Of a stretch of 64,000 nucleotides of DNA, positions 37,820 to 48,224 are shown one piece after another. This DNA comes from Polytrichum commune. Taxonomy: Eukaryota > Streptophyta > Polytrichopsida > Polytrichales > Polytrichaceae. Where the stretch lies: contig OX485804.1 in the NCBI GenBank assembly GCA_950295325.1, forward strand, positions 21,266,001 to 21,330,000. Reading direction: 5' to 3'. Made by a program: the position numbers and the translations under genes. The stretch's first letter is position 1; the number at the start of each line of letters is the position of its first letter. The notes below the pieces were generated by a model that saw only the letters and a program-made list of their open reading frames with translations, made no database searches and was not told the origin of the DNA.

Positions 37820-38523
37820 TGAGAACTTGGCAGCTCTAGATTGAAGGGTCCCTGTCCTGATGGATAAGGGTTGCTCCCCACAAAATCTGGCACATACTGT
37901 TGAGAACTCAAGAGCCTTTGCAGGTAACTATGCAGAGTATCCAAGCTTTGGGTTGACATAAATGGGGGAGGGTTAATGTAGATCCCAGGAGGGTTTGGGA
38001 TGCATTTGTAAGGGGAGTCATCAACAAGTAATGTAGTTCTATGACTGGGTTGCTTCGTATGCGACACTGGATGCGTCCGGCTCCACTCAAAAAATGCGCA
38101 CAGGTCTTTCATGAAGAAGCTTGAATCAGCATTCATAGGACTAGGAAGAATTTGTCCTCTCTCATCCTTCAGAGTGTGACACAATTCTTACCCAAACACA
38201 TACTCTGGCTGTCTACAACCATTGAAGAAGTGTCGGACAATTGGCTGAAGATTCTTCATAAGCTTCGACGACCAGATGACAACATGGAAGTTTGCAAGAA
38301 CAAAACGCAGAAAGCGCCCCAGTCCTTTCCTAGGTATGAGGGCACTATATGGAAGAAAGAGTGGAGCCAACTCCCCAATTATCTGAGGGCTATATTGTGA
38401 TTCAAGAGTCTTCCTGGTGTTGACATTGTCGCACTTTGTTGACCTCACCAGGATCCCGTTCACATCCAGCACTAACCATATCTTCTCTCTCCGATGGATA
38501 ACAGTGGTTGGAGAGGTGAGGAT
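37820..38523 (-). pseudogene. FCP1/NIF-like HAD phosphatase domain, one in-frame TAA
   Basis: On the minus strand from about 38523 the frame gives REKIWLVLDVNGILVRST (HAD motif I region, 38480-38430), then LGRFLRFVLANFHVVIWSS (motif II region), YVFG, a TAA stop at 38190-38188, and in the same frame ELCHTLKDERGQ, KDLCAFFEW and TTLLVDDSPYKC (motif III, near 38040-38005), ending near YLQRLLSSQQYVPDF. This is an FCP1-homology (CTD-phosphatase-like) domain. The second Asp of DxDGT is Asn (DVNG), as I recall for some plant NIF-domain proteins. The TAA is consistent with a CAA (Gln) codon after one C-to-T change. An acceptor (CGCCAG) lies at 38524. An upstream frame (38788-38402) looks coding too, but its phase does not join cleanly. 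The unit may be the last exon of the gene at 39-45 kb or a separate gene. Confidence 0.7.
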
Positions 38524-38783
38524 CTGGCGATGACAAAATTGAAAGTAATTGTAAAGGATTTCTATCTAAGGAAACAGTAGATTCTACATGATTTTTATCG
38601 AATGAATCAACACGTTGGGTACACATGAGTATGCAAGATAAAAGAATGCCTGCACATTTATTGATTAATTTTGCGAGATCGGGTAAAATATCGTACCGAC
38701 GGTGGTATTCCGGCAGTGGCTGTATGACCTGTGACAACATGCACACACGACATATGAGATCCACACGCTCAAACCCATACTCT

Positions 38784-38805
38784 CCCACGGGTGAACACCC
38801 GTGGG
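38784..38805. repeat. Hairpin repeat copy (AA centre)
   Basis: Perfect 10-bp arms CCCACGGGTG and CACCCGTGGG. It lies between the FCP1-like unit and the long minus-strand gene, in a probable intron or intergenic gap. Confidence 0.95.
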
Positions 38806-38886
38806 CACAATATTAAAAAACCTTTACATAAATAATACTCGAGAGATAACAAATTGTATGGAAATTGAAAAGTATACACAGGTGGT

Positions 38887-38908
38887 CCCACGGGTGTTCA
38901 CCTGTGGG
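38887..38908. repeat. Hairpin repeat copy (TT centre)
   Basis: Right arm CACCTGTGGG has one change. The flanks GT and AC extend the dyad to 26 bp. Confidence 0.9.
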
Positions 38909-40388
38909 ACCAATTGCATTCAAATAACACTATATATGATACCTTGAGCTTGGCTTAGGGGGGGATCCCCAGCATGTGGAGGGTCGTCATGAGAACTCCG
39001 TGGGATGACAATCCGTTCTGCCGCAACCAACACCTGTTGCAAAGACACTTTTAGAAATCTTGACGACTTTGCTTTCAAGATGAACACAATATTGAATTGG
39101 GAAGGAAGTATGTAGTACCATTTCGGACGATGCCGGTTGACCCTCAGCATACCGGTCGACATGAGGGCTTGAGGACTCCGCAACTGCAACATTGACTTCC
39201 TTCCTTGGAGACTCTGGCACTCCACTAATGTCAATGATCTCCAACGTCGAGTCCACAACACTGCCGGCTTGAGCGGCCGAGGACCCCGCGAATTGACCTC
39301 GTTCTTCACGATGTTTCGGAGCTTCGAACGCTGTCCATCTCTTTCTCATTTTCTTTAATGCAGCGGCATGAAGAATATGTTTCACCTTCACTGCTGCACA
39401 AAACGCTGGTGTGGAGAGATAAGCGAACATCTTGTGATAGTTGTACGACTTGTACAAATGCGCAAGATTCAATCGCACGTTCTCGGGCACATCTACCAAG
39501 TATTTGTCCACAAACGGGGCAAAATGCACCTTGTCCTTCCCCTCTGATTCCTTGCCCATGTCAGGTCTCTCAGCAAACATCGGGTGAGAGTCATCAACAA
39601 AGTTGAGTTTCACTCTGTTGTACCCGGGCTTTCCATAATCTTCATCCTCGGAATCATCTGTCATGTAGTCAGCAAACGTCCCCCGAACCCGATGTGGAAC
39701 TCGATCTCTGACCTTCACCCTCACGTCTAGTTCTACGCATCTCTCGGGCACATCGTCATCATTATCCAAGCATATGACTTCGGTTCGAATAACCTCCTCT
39801 GCTTCATTGGATGGTGCCGCTACAGTAGGCTCTTCTGCAACCACAACATCAGGGGAACCACGGTTTGATCGCCCATGGCCTAGCACCTCGAGAACGGCAG
39901 CGGCAACGTCCTCCACAGGTGAGCTGACGTTTAAATCTGTGCTTGTCCCTTCAACATGCACAGCTTCAGACATGATTGCATCCCGCGGAACATCCTCCAC
40001 ATCCGCTACTTGGCCAGATTCAACCTCGCGACAAAGACCAGATTGCTCCGTTGCCTCCGAAGACCGCAAGTTGGCACCAACTCTAGGGGGACGTAGAGAT
40101 GACCTTCCCCTTCGAGGAGCTCTCATTTTCTTCCTTGCAGTTGGTTTCGCTCCAGACCTTGCAGGAGGATTAGCTGACTGCAGACGCTCATCCTCCTCAG
40201 ATTCTTCCATAGGTTGAACATCTAGTTGTTCTTGACTTCGTCTAGATGCCTCAAATGGTACAAACCCGCGGCCGGGTGTAGATGGGATCCCAGACGAGAA
40301 AGATGCCACAGTGTCATGGACACTGTGCACGGCTTATGGTCCTTCAACTTCCTCTTGCCGCTCTTCCTCACCCTCACCCTCCCCCTCC

Positions 40389-40410
40389 CCCACGGGTGAA
40401 CACCCGTGGG
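40389..40410. repeat. Hairpin repeat copy inside the acidic-tract region
   Basis: Perfect arms with AA centre. Unspliced, it reads through as coding (PHGCSPVG) on the minus strand. A possible 93-nt intron (40323-40415) would remove it together with a TAA. Confidence 0.95.
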
Positions 40411-41059
40411 GAAACTCCTCCGGGGACATGGCTTCCGCAGACGCCGCCGCCATGGCCGATGCCTTGAAATTGAAGGCCTCCTCCTCCGCCTCTGCCATGG
40501 CCTCCGCCAGTACATCGTCCATGGCCACCTCCTCGTCCTCCTCGTCCTCCTCCTCTTCGTCTTCGTCGGCCTTTTCTTCCTCCTCTGGAGACTCCCCTAG
40601 AACAACAACTGGGTCATCTTCCTCCTCCACGTCTTCCTCCTCCTCCTCTTCCTCATCTACCTCCTCTTCATGTGTGTCATTCCCACGCTTTCTTCGAATC
40701 TCGCGCTCAATGATGGAATCCACATCGATACGCCCTTCTTCCTCTTCCATATCCACGGCAGCGACATTTCCCTCTTCATTCCACCTTTGTAGGCTCCAGT
40801 CAACTGCGGAAACCATTTTCGTCTTCGCCACCTCTAGCATCTCTACCGGCACAATATTCACCACCTTCATACCCAAGGCCTGCAAAAACCAAGGAATGAG
40901 AAAAAGACTTCTCAGTCAAATTAGTCTACATCCAAAAGCGAAAAGAGAATCAATAAACCAATAGTCCCAACTTGTTGATTGTCAACCAACTAATTGTCAG
41001 GAAAGCTATCGAGCAGGTGGCTAGCAACCAGGTGGATATAAATCACGTGGATGTCTAGG

Positions 41060-41081
41060 CCCACGGGTGTTCACCTGTGGG
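41060..41081. repeat. Hairpin repeat copy in the 307-nt intron
   Basis: TT centre, one arm change (CACCTGTGGG). GG and CC flanks extend it to 26 bp. An outer CAACCAGGT / AACCTGGTT pair at about 41028 and 41088 encloses it. It lies wholly inside the intron 40880-41186. Confidence 0.95.
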
Positions 41082-42521
41082 CCTCCCAACCTGGTTCATG
41101 GCTAGGTTATCCAATGCACCATCCAAACCAGGAATAGTACTCTGAAATTCAAGAACCACTTAGGGGAAAAGATGCTCATTACTTACATGAGCCACTATGT
41201 GCGCCTTATTGCCTCCACAAATATTGAGGAAAAAAGACCCCTCAAGACATGAAGGCTTGATGATATCTATGTAGGTCTGCATCCTCAACTCCCCCTTGAA
41301 TAAAGACTTGACCTCCTCATTGGAATACGCCATTTTCACTGAATAACGTTTATATCGTCCCGGGTCATGGACGTCCAACATCTTCCGGCCTCCACAGAGC
41401 CGCACAGCCACCTCCGAACTTGACTCGCCCCTATTGTTAAAAATGCAAGTTGTAACCCGAAGAGCATTTGATTTGAAGAAGCAATCGCGAGATGCAATTT
41501 TCTCCTCTTTAGTGCCATGGTATAATGCGTCACAAAATCTGATGTTGCTCGGCAGGTGCGCCTTCAGTACATTGTGAATGAAATGCCGATCCGGATATTC
41601 CGAAATCACGGTCCACAATTGGGGGGAGTTTAAAAGGCCTGGAAAATCACGACGAAGACCTTGCAGAGTGGAATCCATACACTCCTTCACACGCCCCCCA
41701 GTGCCTATTCCCGCCTGGACTCCGGGGAGAAACCTTGTGTCCATGTACGCGTGCAGGACTGGTGCAAGCACTGTCCCACCACTGAAGTTGTAGTTGTTGT
41801 CAATAGACAACACGACATGCTCAGGTGTAACCTCGGTGTTATGTGTACCTAATATGTTCTTCACTCATTCTCTAAACCGGTCCGGAATAGGTACTCTCTT
41901 CCTTGTGGGGTTCATAGTGCCAAGAAGGTACTCCGCTCCAAGTCGTTCTCGCTGGAGTTTACCAAACTTATGTGCATACTTCCATACTTTCCAACAATCA
42001 CGATCAATAGTCTCTTTCTGATCGACATGAACAATGTACAATGGAGTCGGGTCTAGACACTGTGTCATCGCGATATAAGTTTCATTCTTCTTTTTCCTAT
42101 TCATCGCCCAATCGCGCACAGTCTTCAAGGTATGTCGAGGGTGCTCCTCTCCATCTCTGGTGGTGAGGATTTGATTCGCTGCCATGTCGAGCTCCATCTC
42201 TGTCAAGCCCCGAAATTGTTTCAGGTCGTTCTTGACCACCTTCTTCGACTTAAACCCCTTTATCTCTTTTATAAGAGCTCCGGTCTTCGGGTCTACATAG
42301 TCACCACTCTCGTAATCCTTGAATATCCGCTTCCACTTCCTCCATATGTCATCGCTCAATACAGGCAAGACGTGCTCCATGATCAGGTTGGTTTCCTTCT
42401 CCACGCGGAACGTCCACATGACGCACGTAATGAATGCATGTATCAAACACCGGCAATGTATCAATCTCTATAAAAAAAAACCTTCATGTATTTCTATCAA
42501 TCACCAACAACATGATAGTCT

Positions 42522-42543
42522 CCCACGGGTGAACACCCGTGGG
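42522..42543. repeat. Hairpin repeat copy in the 82-nt intron
   Basis: Perfect arms, AA centre, CT and AG flanks. It fills a quarter of the intron 42468-42549 and starts six bases from the donor GTGACT on the gene strand. Confidence 0.95.
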
Positions 42544-44202
42544 AGTCACAGAAATGAGAAATTCAAAAGTCACAGGTTTGAAATATATCTTCCACTTCTT
42601 AAAAGCTTCCGTGTTGTTGGCCTTCTCGCGTACAGTTCGGTCAGGTCTTCCTTGCCTAATCCAAGTCTTCCTAGCGTGCTGAATGCACTCCGTAAATGAC
42701 GGAAAGTGCTTCCTGTATTCACTATCCAGGTTCAGAACGCCAGAGAGGTGGAACAGAGGGTCGTCATCACCTTCAGGGGCCCAGACCACATTACAAGGCC
42801 ATTTCGAGAAAAACCTCTTCACCTCATTTGTGCTGCTGGGATCATTCACATACTCCAGACATGCTGCTAACGTGTGCTGTCTATTTACCACGTGGAACGA
42901 TTTGTCCTTCACCTCCTCAAAACTGAATGGTTTAGTTTGCCTATCCGAAGGAACGATTGTCAAGAAGTTGGGATGAATCTTCGGAATGAAGGCATAGTTG
43001 AATAACCATGTCTTGATCTCCTTAAAATGCGCCTCGGATATAGGTCGGCAATTATACCCTGCATCTCCCCGCTCTATATTGTTAATATTGACATATCCAT
43101 TCACGCCTTCACCGAATATCCACACCCTTTGGTACTTGTTCTTGAACAACTCCATATCCATCAACCTGTCTCCAACCGATTTGTCTGGAGGCCCATGCAT
43201 TGATCACTTGGGAATCTTCTCGAGTTCAAGAAATGGACTATCCTCGGATGTTTTCTTCTTGCCTCTCTTGGAGACAACATCCTGGCCGGAAGTTTCAAGG
43301 ACAAGCAGTGGTTGTCCTTCATCGGGTCTCGTCTTCTTCCTAGACGAGGTGGCACGGACATCAGCAGGATCCTTCCTCTTGCCATCGCGGATTTCCTTCT
43401 TCTTCAAAGATGCTTCTAACCTCGCCGCCTTTGCCTCCTCAACTATAACCTTCACTCGTGCTAGAGCAGATTTGTAGTCCTGCTCGATCATTACTGATCT
43501 CTCCTCCACGGACTTCGTGTGCACATTGGTCTCGCAATATACTATACAATAGGTGAGGAAATCACCGTTCAATAAGCGGATGTTCTCTCCCTCATTGTTG
43601 AGCTCCTCATTCACATCCGCATATGAGAAAGTCTCCACGAGTGCTGCAACCTTGAAGTCCTTCTTCCGTTCAGACGACTTGCACATTATCAATACCCGGC
43701 TCCCATCCGCTTGAATGTCCAATACATGTTTTACCTTCATGTACTTTCTCCATGTGGAATTGGGCCCAGTCCTCGTGTAAAGCGAGAGCACCGTTGTCTC
43801 TCCGAAACCACTATACTGCATGAACCATTGCAAATCTGGGCCAAAAACTTCAACATCGTGATTCACCCGTCTGCCCACACCTCCTGATACTGCAGAAGAC
43901 AATGCACGTGTTAGTACTCAGCATAGCCCAATATTATCACGGATTCTATAACTCAGATAACATTGACGTGCACATAGGTATTGTGGTTATACCTTTACGG
44001 GCTGTTTGCTTTGTTCTTGCCATCTCAATTCAAATGAGAGAACACTTCGACACCTCTATGTACCTGAATGAAACACCAACTGTCTATCACATGTTTATGT
44101 CTAAAACCTTCAAATGTTTACAAAGACACACCAAATATGTCTACATAAAAAATCCAAAAGACATTTATCAAACAAAATCTCCCACCCAGGTGAGTGCAAA
44201 GG

Positions 44203-44358
44203 CTCACGGGTGAACACCCGTGGGCACTCCTAACCAGGTGAGTGCAAAGGCCCACGGGTGAACACCCGTGGGCACTCCTAACCAGGTGAGTGCAAAGGCC
44301 CACGGGTGAACACCCGTGGGCACTTTCAACCAGATGAGGGGAGAGGCCCACGGGAGGG
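44203..44358. repeat. Hairpin array 1: four copies at 48-bp period
   Basis: Copies at 44203 (CTCACGGGTG variant), 44251, 44299 and a truncated one at 44347. The spacers are near identical: CACTCCTAACCAG then GTGAGTGCAAAGG. All have the AA centre. The array lies in intron 1 of the minus-strand gene. Confidence 0.97.
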
Positions 44359-44854
44359 CTGATTTTTCACAAAGTTTTAGCTCGTCCACGTCCAAAAACC
44401 TTGAATTGAAAGGCAAAAAAAATCTCAACCCGTCCCGAAACTCGTTGCACTTGGAAACAATAGGATCTTGACAAATTATGCCTTCAATGTTCGTCAGTTT
44501 TTTGTCTTTTTCTACCGATTCTGAGCTTTTCAGTCCACCCCATTCTAAATTGTGTGGTTGAAAAATTAATGTATGCAGGTGAATCAAGCACTTCAAGATT
44601 GATATTTTGATTGGGTTTTACTGGGTTGATTGCATTATGCTTATATTCACATGTCATATATGACATAATGTAACAGATATTTAGACCATCTTTCTAGGAA
44701 AATGTATCAAAAGAATTTTCATTTTTAGAACCCGTCCACAGTGATATCAAGCACGTCCAAAAACCGGTTCATTTTCTACGAACACGTCCACTGACCTTTT
44801 GCTTTATGAACATGTCCCTAGACATGTTAGGGACCTTGTGAAGAATCACCACTG

Positions 44855-45113
44855 CCCACGGGTGTTCACCCGTGGGACTCTCCACCTGGTGAGTGCAAAT
44901 GCCCACGGGTGAACACCCGTGGGCACATTCAACCAGATGGGGGAGAGGCCCACGGGTGAACACCCGTGGGCACATTCAACCAGATGGGGGGAGAGGCCCA
45001 CGGGTGTTCACCCGTGGGCCTCTCCACCTGGTGAGTGCAAAAGCCCACAGGTGAACACCCGTGGGCACATTCAACCATATGAGGGGAGAGTCCCACGGGT
45101 GTTCACCCGTGGG
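44855..45113. repeat. Hairpin array 2: six copies at 47-48-bp period, spacers in both orientations
   Basis: Copies start at 44855 (TT), 44902 (AA), 44949 (AA), 44997 (TT), 45044 (AA, one change) and 45092 (TT). Spacers are of two kinds, CACATTCAACCAGATG-GGGAGAGG and CCTCTCCACCTGGTGAGTGC, which are approximate reverse complements. The copy at 44997 has flanks GGAGAGGC and GCCTCTCC, making a 36-bp perfect-arm hairpin. It lies in intron 1 of the minus-strand gene. Confidence 0.97.
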
Positions 45114-45211
45114 CACTTCAAATATCCACTTCCAGATAACCGCTTTCACACTAACAGAAAAAACTGGGATTTATGTAATGGACACTCACCAGGGTTCTTT
45201 GGTCGGACCAT

Positions 45212-46000
45212 GTCAAGATTCTTTCAACACGAATGTGGTTTCCTGCACAAAACAAAACACAAGAGCATTTGTTTCAAACTATGCCTACATGTGCAATACA
45301 TTCATACTCTCAAACATCTCAACAGGTAAATTCTGGTCTCACATTTTTCTTGCATTCTGGTCTCACATTTTTATGAACATAACCTCTTGTCATTCATCTT
45401 GCATTATGATTTGAGCATTCTTCTCACATTTCAATCAACTCTTCACACCCAAGCATCACACAATTCACATGCAAATCTCTAGTATTTATGGGTTTGAAAT
45501 TCTTCAAGCAATTCAAACCCTAATGCACCAGAAATTTAGTATCTTATGCAACAAGTGTCAAGACATTCCAAACATTCATCATTTAGCTCTGATTCACCAC
45601 TGCCAGACAACTTATAGCCACAAGCATTACAATGCAAGCAAGAGGAAGAATGAAATTGAAAGAAAAAGCAAAAGAGTGAAAGAGAGTACAAAACATTGAA
45701 AGAGTTCAGAAACTTACAAGCTTGTGGGTTCTCAAATCTTCATGATTGGAACTTCCCTCCACTTGCTTCAGGGTCGCCTTCCTCTTCTCCACATCTCACC
45801 ACTACCACATGCTGGATTGAGCAAGAAACAACTATGCTCACCAAGAAACTATCACATATTCCAAGAAAATGCACACTGAATCTATTCCAGGGTTTTCTTG
45901 AGAAGAGAATCAAGACAAGGAGTACAATAATTGAATGAAGAGAAGAGAATGAAGAGAAGCAAAGCAAAGCAAAGCAAGTTCAGAATTGTGGGAGAAGAGT
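45212..46000 (-). promoter_or_regulatory. Probable 5' UTR and leader intron of the long minus-strand gene
   Basis: An acceptor (TTTTGTGCAG) ends at 45243 on the minus strand, 31 nt before the ATG, and a strong donor GTAAGT lies at 45717-45712, suggesting a 475-nt leader intron. Upstream, 45730-46000 is a pyrimidine-rich minus-strand leader (repeated CTTTG and CTTCTCTTCATT). A convincing TATA box was not identified. Confidence 0.45.
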
Positions 46001-46254
46001 TTTGCAACAACATTCCAGAAATGTGGAGAGTGGTGAAGGAAAGAGAGAAAGAATTGGGAGAGGAGAATGAGAGAGAGGGTGCGACATGTTGCCATAATGA
46101 CGAGCGGGTGGAAGTCTAATGACACATAATGCCTCATTAGTACGAAGGGACATGATGGAGAAAATCTCGGGACGCGAAGAGATATGCGATTTGGCGGCTA
46201 AAGTACGTTTTGAGGAGGGATGGGCGGTATGATGGTATTAGGAGGTAGCGATTA

Positions 46255-46780
46255 AAAATTATTGGTACTTTGTAAGGTTCGCCCTATTGGTATGATAATT
46301 ATTAGTACTTAGTAAGATATCTAAGTATTAGTGAGATAATTATTAATACTTAGTAAGATATCTAAGTATTAGTAAGACAATTATTAGTAAGATAACTCAT
46401 ATTAGTAATTATTAGTAATTATCAGTACTTAGTAAGATAACTCATATTAGTAAGTTCATTATTAGTACTTATTAAGATAACTCATATTAGTATGATTGAT
46501 ATTATTTTTATTGTTAGTAAATTGTCATATTCACTCTATTTTTAATATTAGTAAAAATAATTTATAGCTATTAATAGTAATTACCAGTAATAGTAACTAA
46601 TAATAACTAATAGTGACTAGTAGTGAATAATAGTGAATGCTAGTGCTTCATAGGTCATTATAGTCATTAATAATGTTTAATAGTGATTGATAATTATGAC
46701 TTACTAATGGGTGACTAGTAGTGATTAATAGTAATAATAATAATCACTTTCAATCGATAAATGGTAATAGTATTGATAAT
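46255..46780. repeat. Degenerate ATTAGTA tandem repeat
   Basis: Imperfect units of ATTATTAGTACTTAGTAAGA and shorter TTAGTAAT words, grading into AATAGTGA words towards 46700. Confidence 0.85.
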
Positions 46781-47909
46781 GCTTAAAATAGATTCATATT
46801 ATAACATAGATTCCATACTTTAACATTCTACTCTGTAACATAGCTTCCTATTATAACATACCAAAGTCAATTGCACATTCTCATAATATGCGTGTAAGAT
46901 GCTCAATCGCGCTTGACATCAAGCATAGCTATGATTTCCAATTCCTTATTGATGAAGTCATGAGCATCCATAATAGGCCCACTTTCACCATAGCCCATGA
47001 ACTCAAGTTCAATTGTTCTCTTGTTTTCTCTTGGACTATGAACCATTAGAGTTCCAAGAATTCAAAATTTTAAATATAACATATATTTATCATCCTTATC
47101 ATCCTTATCATCATCGCCTTATACCATATATATTGAGAGGATGACAAAGGAGGTGGCCAACGAGTGGGCCACATCAAGCACCACATGAATCTCGAGCAAT
47201 ATTAAGATTGCATCTCCATAACCATAACTCATGTTTGCTCGAATGTTGTGTGGCAAAGTATTGCAATCATCTACTAGAGGTTTTGGCTAAGTTAGGGCCG
47301 GTTTACACCATGGACCATGAAGTCGGAGCATGGAAGATGGCATTTTTTTTCCATGGTCCAATTTCTTAAAAAAACAATATCCAAAGCCTTTGGGCCCCTC
47401 ACTATGTGTAAATTGAATGTGGACCAAAAAACGAATGTGCTGATTTTCTAAATATATGCCCAAAAGAGCACTTTTGAAAAGAAAAAGAAAAAGAAATCAA
47501 AATTGACAATTCTCTTGTCTTCTCTTGTCTTCATCTTCTCTCCCCCCCAAAAAAAACCATTAAAAAAGTTATTATAACAACATTTCTTTGCCATGGGCCA
47601 TTGCCTTTTTCTATGGAGAGCACCTCTTTTGCCTCTCCCACCGCAAAACCCGTTGGACCATGTCAATGGATAATTTAGGCCTTAAAATATGTCCTTTGGG
47701 GACCTCGAACTCCATGATCACCTTGACATTTTTTTTTCCTTGTTGTAAACCGAAGTGGTCCCGGGACGAGTTCAACAACCAATCACAAGCTTTACAGGGC
47801 CTTGAATGACTTCATGGTCCATGGTGTAAACAACCCCTAAATTAGGTGCAGTTTGACAGAGGTTTCCAAACCTCTCCCTTGTTTGTAGTTTATCTTCGGT
47901 TTACAATAA
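46781..47909. other. Gene-free stretch
   Basis: No recognisable gene. A dyad pairs 47310-47350 (CCATGGACCATG-type) with 47805-47825 (TCATGGTCCATGGTGTAAAC), so 47300-47830 is probably another small TIR element. Confidence 0.4.
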
Positions 47910-48224
47910 CTACACTAAAAAGGATATTTAGTGTTCAGTACATTGAATATGAACGCATACACTAAACATCAGTAACCCTATGAAAATAAATAACATTAAA
48001 TATAAACAAAAACACTAAATATCAACTATGATAATATGTGGAAGTTACAAGTTTGAATTTAGTGTTAGTAAGGCTATGAAAAAAAAGGAAATAACAATGA
48101 TAAAAGGAGAAATCCAACATATCTTCTAACACTAATTGTCAAAAAATTGAAAATTAGTGTTGAGCAAAGTAGGGTGGTATCAACATTAAATATAATCAAA
48201 CCCTAAATATCCTACTTAGTGTAG
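47910..48224. mobile_element. MITE with CTACACTAAAA terminal inverted repeats
   Basis: The left end CTACACTAAAAAGGATATTT is mirrored by CCTAAATATCCTACTTAGTG then TAG at the right. Same family as 23420-23636. No coding capacity. Confidence 0.65.

Larger units (their letters stand above)
38987..45211 (-). pseudogene. Long multi-exon transposon-type gene, unknown family, with RQH (ParB-like) motif
   Basis: Minus strand. Exon 1 is 45211-45190 (MVRPKNP, Met in CTTGACATGG), exon 2 43889-42550, exon 3 42467-41187, exon 4 40879-40416, exon 5 40322-38987. Introns: 45189-43890 (GTGAGT, CTGCAG), 42549-42468 (GTGACT, TATAG), 41186-40880 (GTAAGT, TTGCAG), 40415-40323 (GTTTCC, CACAG; weakest). Exon lengths keep one frame throughout, which supports the model; the spliced product is about 1480 residues. 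Visible parts are a basic Lys/Arg tract near 180-225, FHVVNRQHTLAACLEYVND near 340-358 (like the RQH/RH motif of ParB-type N-domains), a Glu/Asp tract near 930-1000 and an acidic, Val-rich C-terminal part. In-frame TGA codons at 43206-43204 and 41867-41865 break it. A TAA at 40336-40334 is removed if the last intron is used. Hairpin repeats occupy all four introns. Function unknown. Confidence 0.65.

Noticed and set aside
37630-37820. Tyr/Ile/His-rich C-terminal extension of the FCP1-like unit
   Set aside because: It is translation of the TATA/GTGTATAA minisatellite and part of the direct repeat, not protein sequence.
40222-40964. Plus-strand Ser-rich frame (217 codons) and Arg-rich minus frame opposite or beside the acidic tract
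   Set aside because: They are shadows of a GAG/GAA-rich coding strand. The acidic frame fits the exon structure; the others do not.
38188-43206. In-frame stops corrected by U-to-C RNA editing
   Set aside because: That editing is known from organelles of some seedless plants and hornworts. This locus is nuclear in character (transposons, GT-AG introns), so decay by C-to-T change is simpler.
44203-45113. CRISPR-like array: palindromic repeats at even spacing
   Set aside because: The spacers are copies of one another (some inverted), the DNA is eukaryotic with introns, and no cas genes exist. It is a hairpin satellite, not CRISPR.
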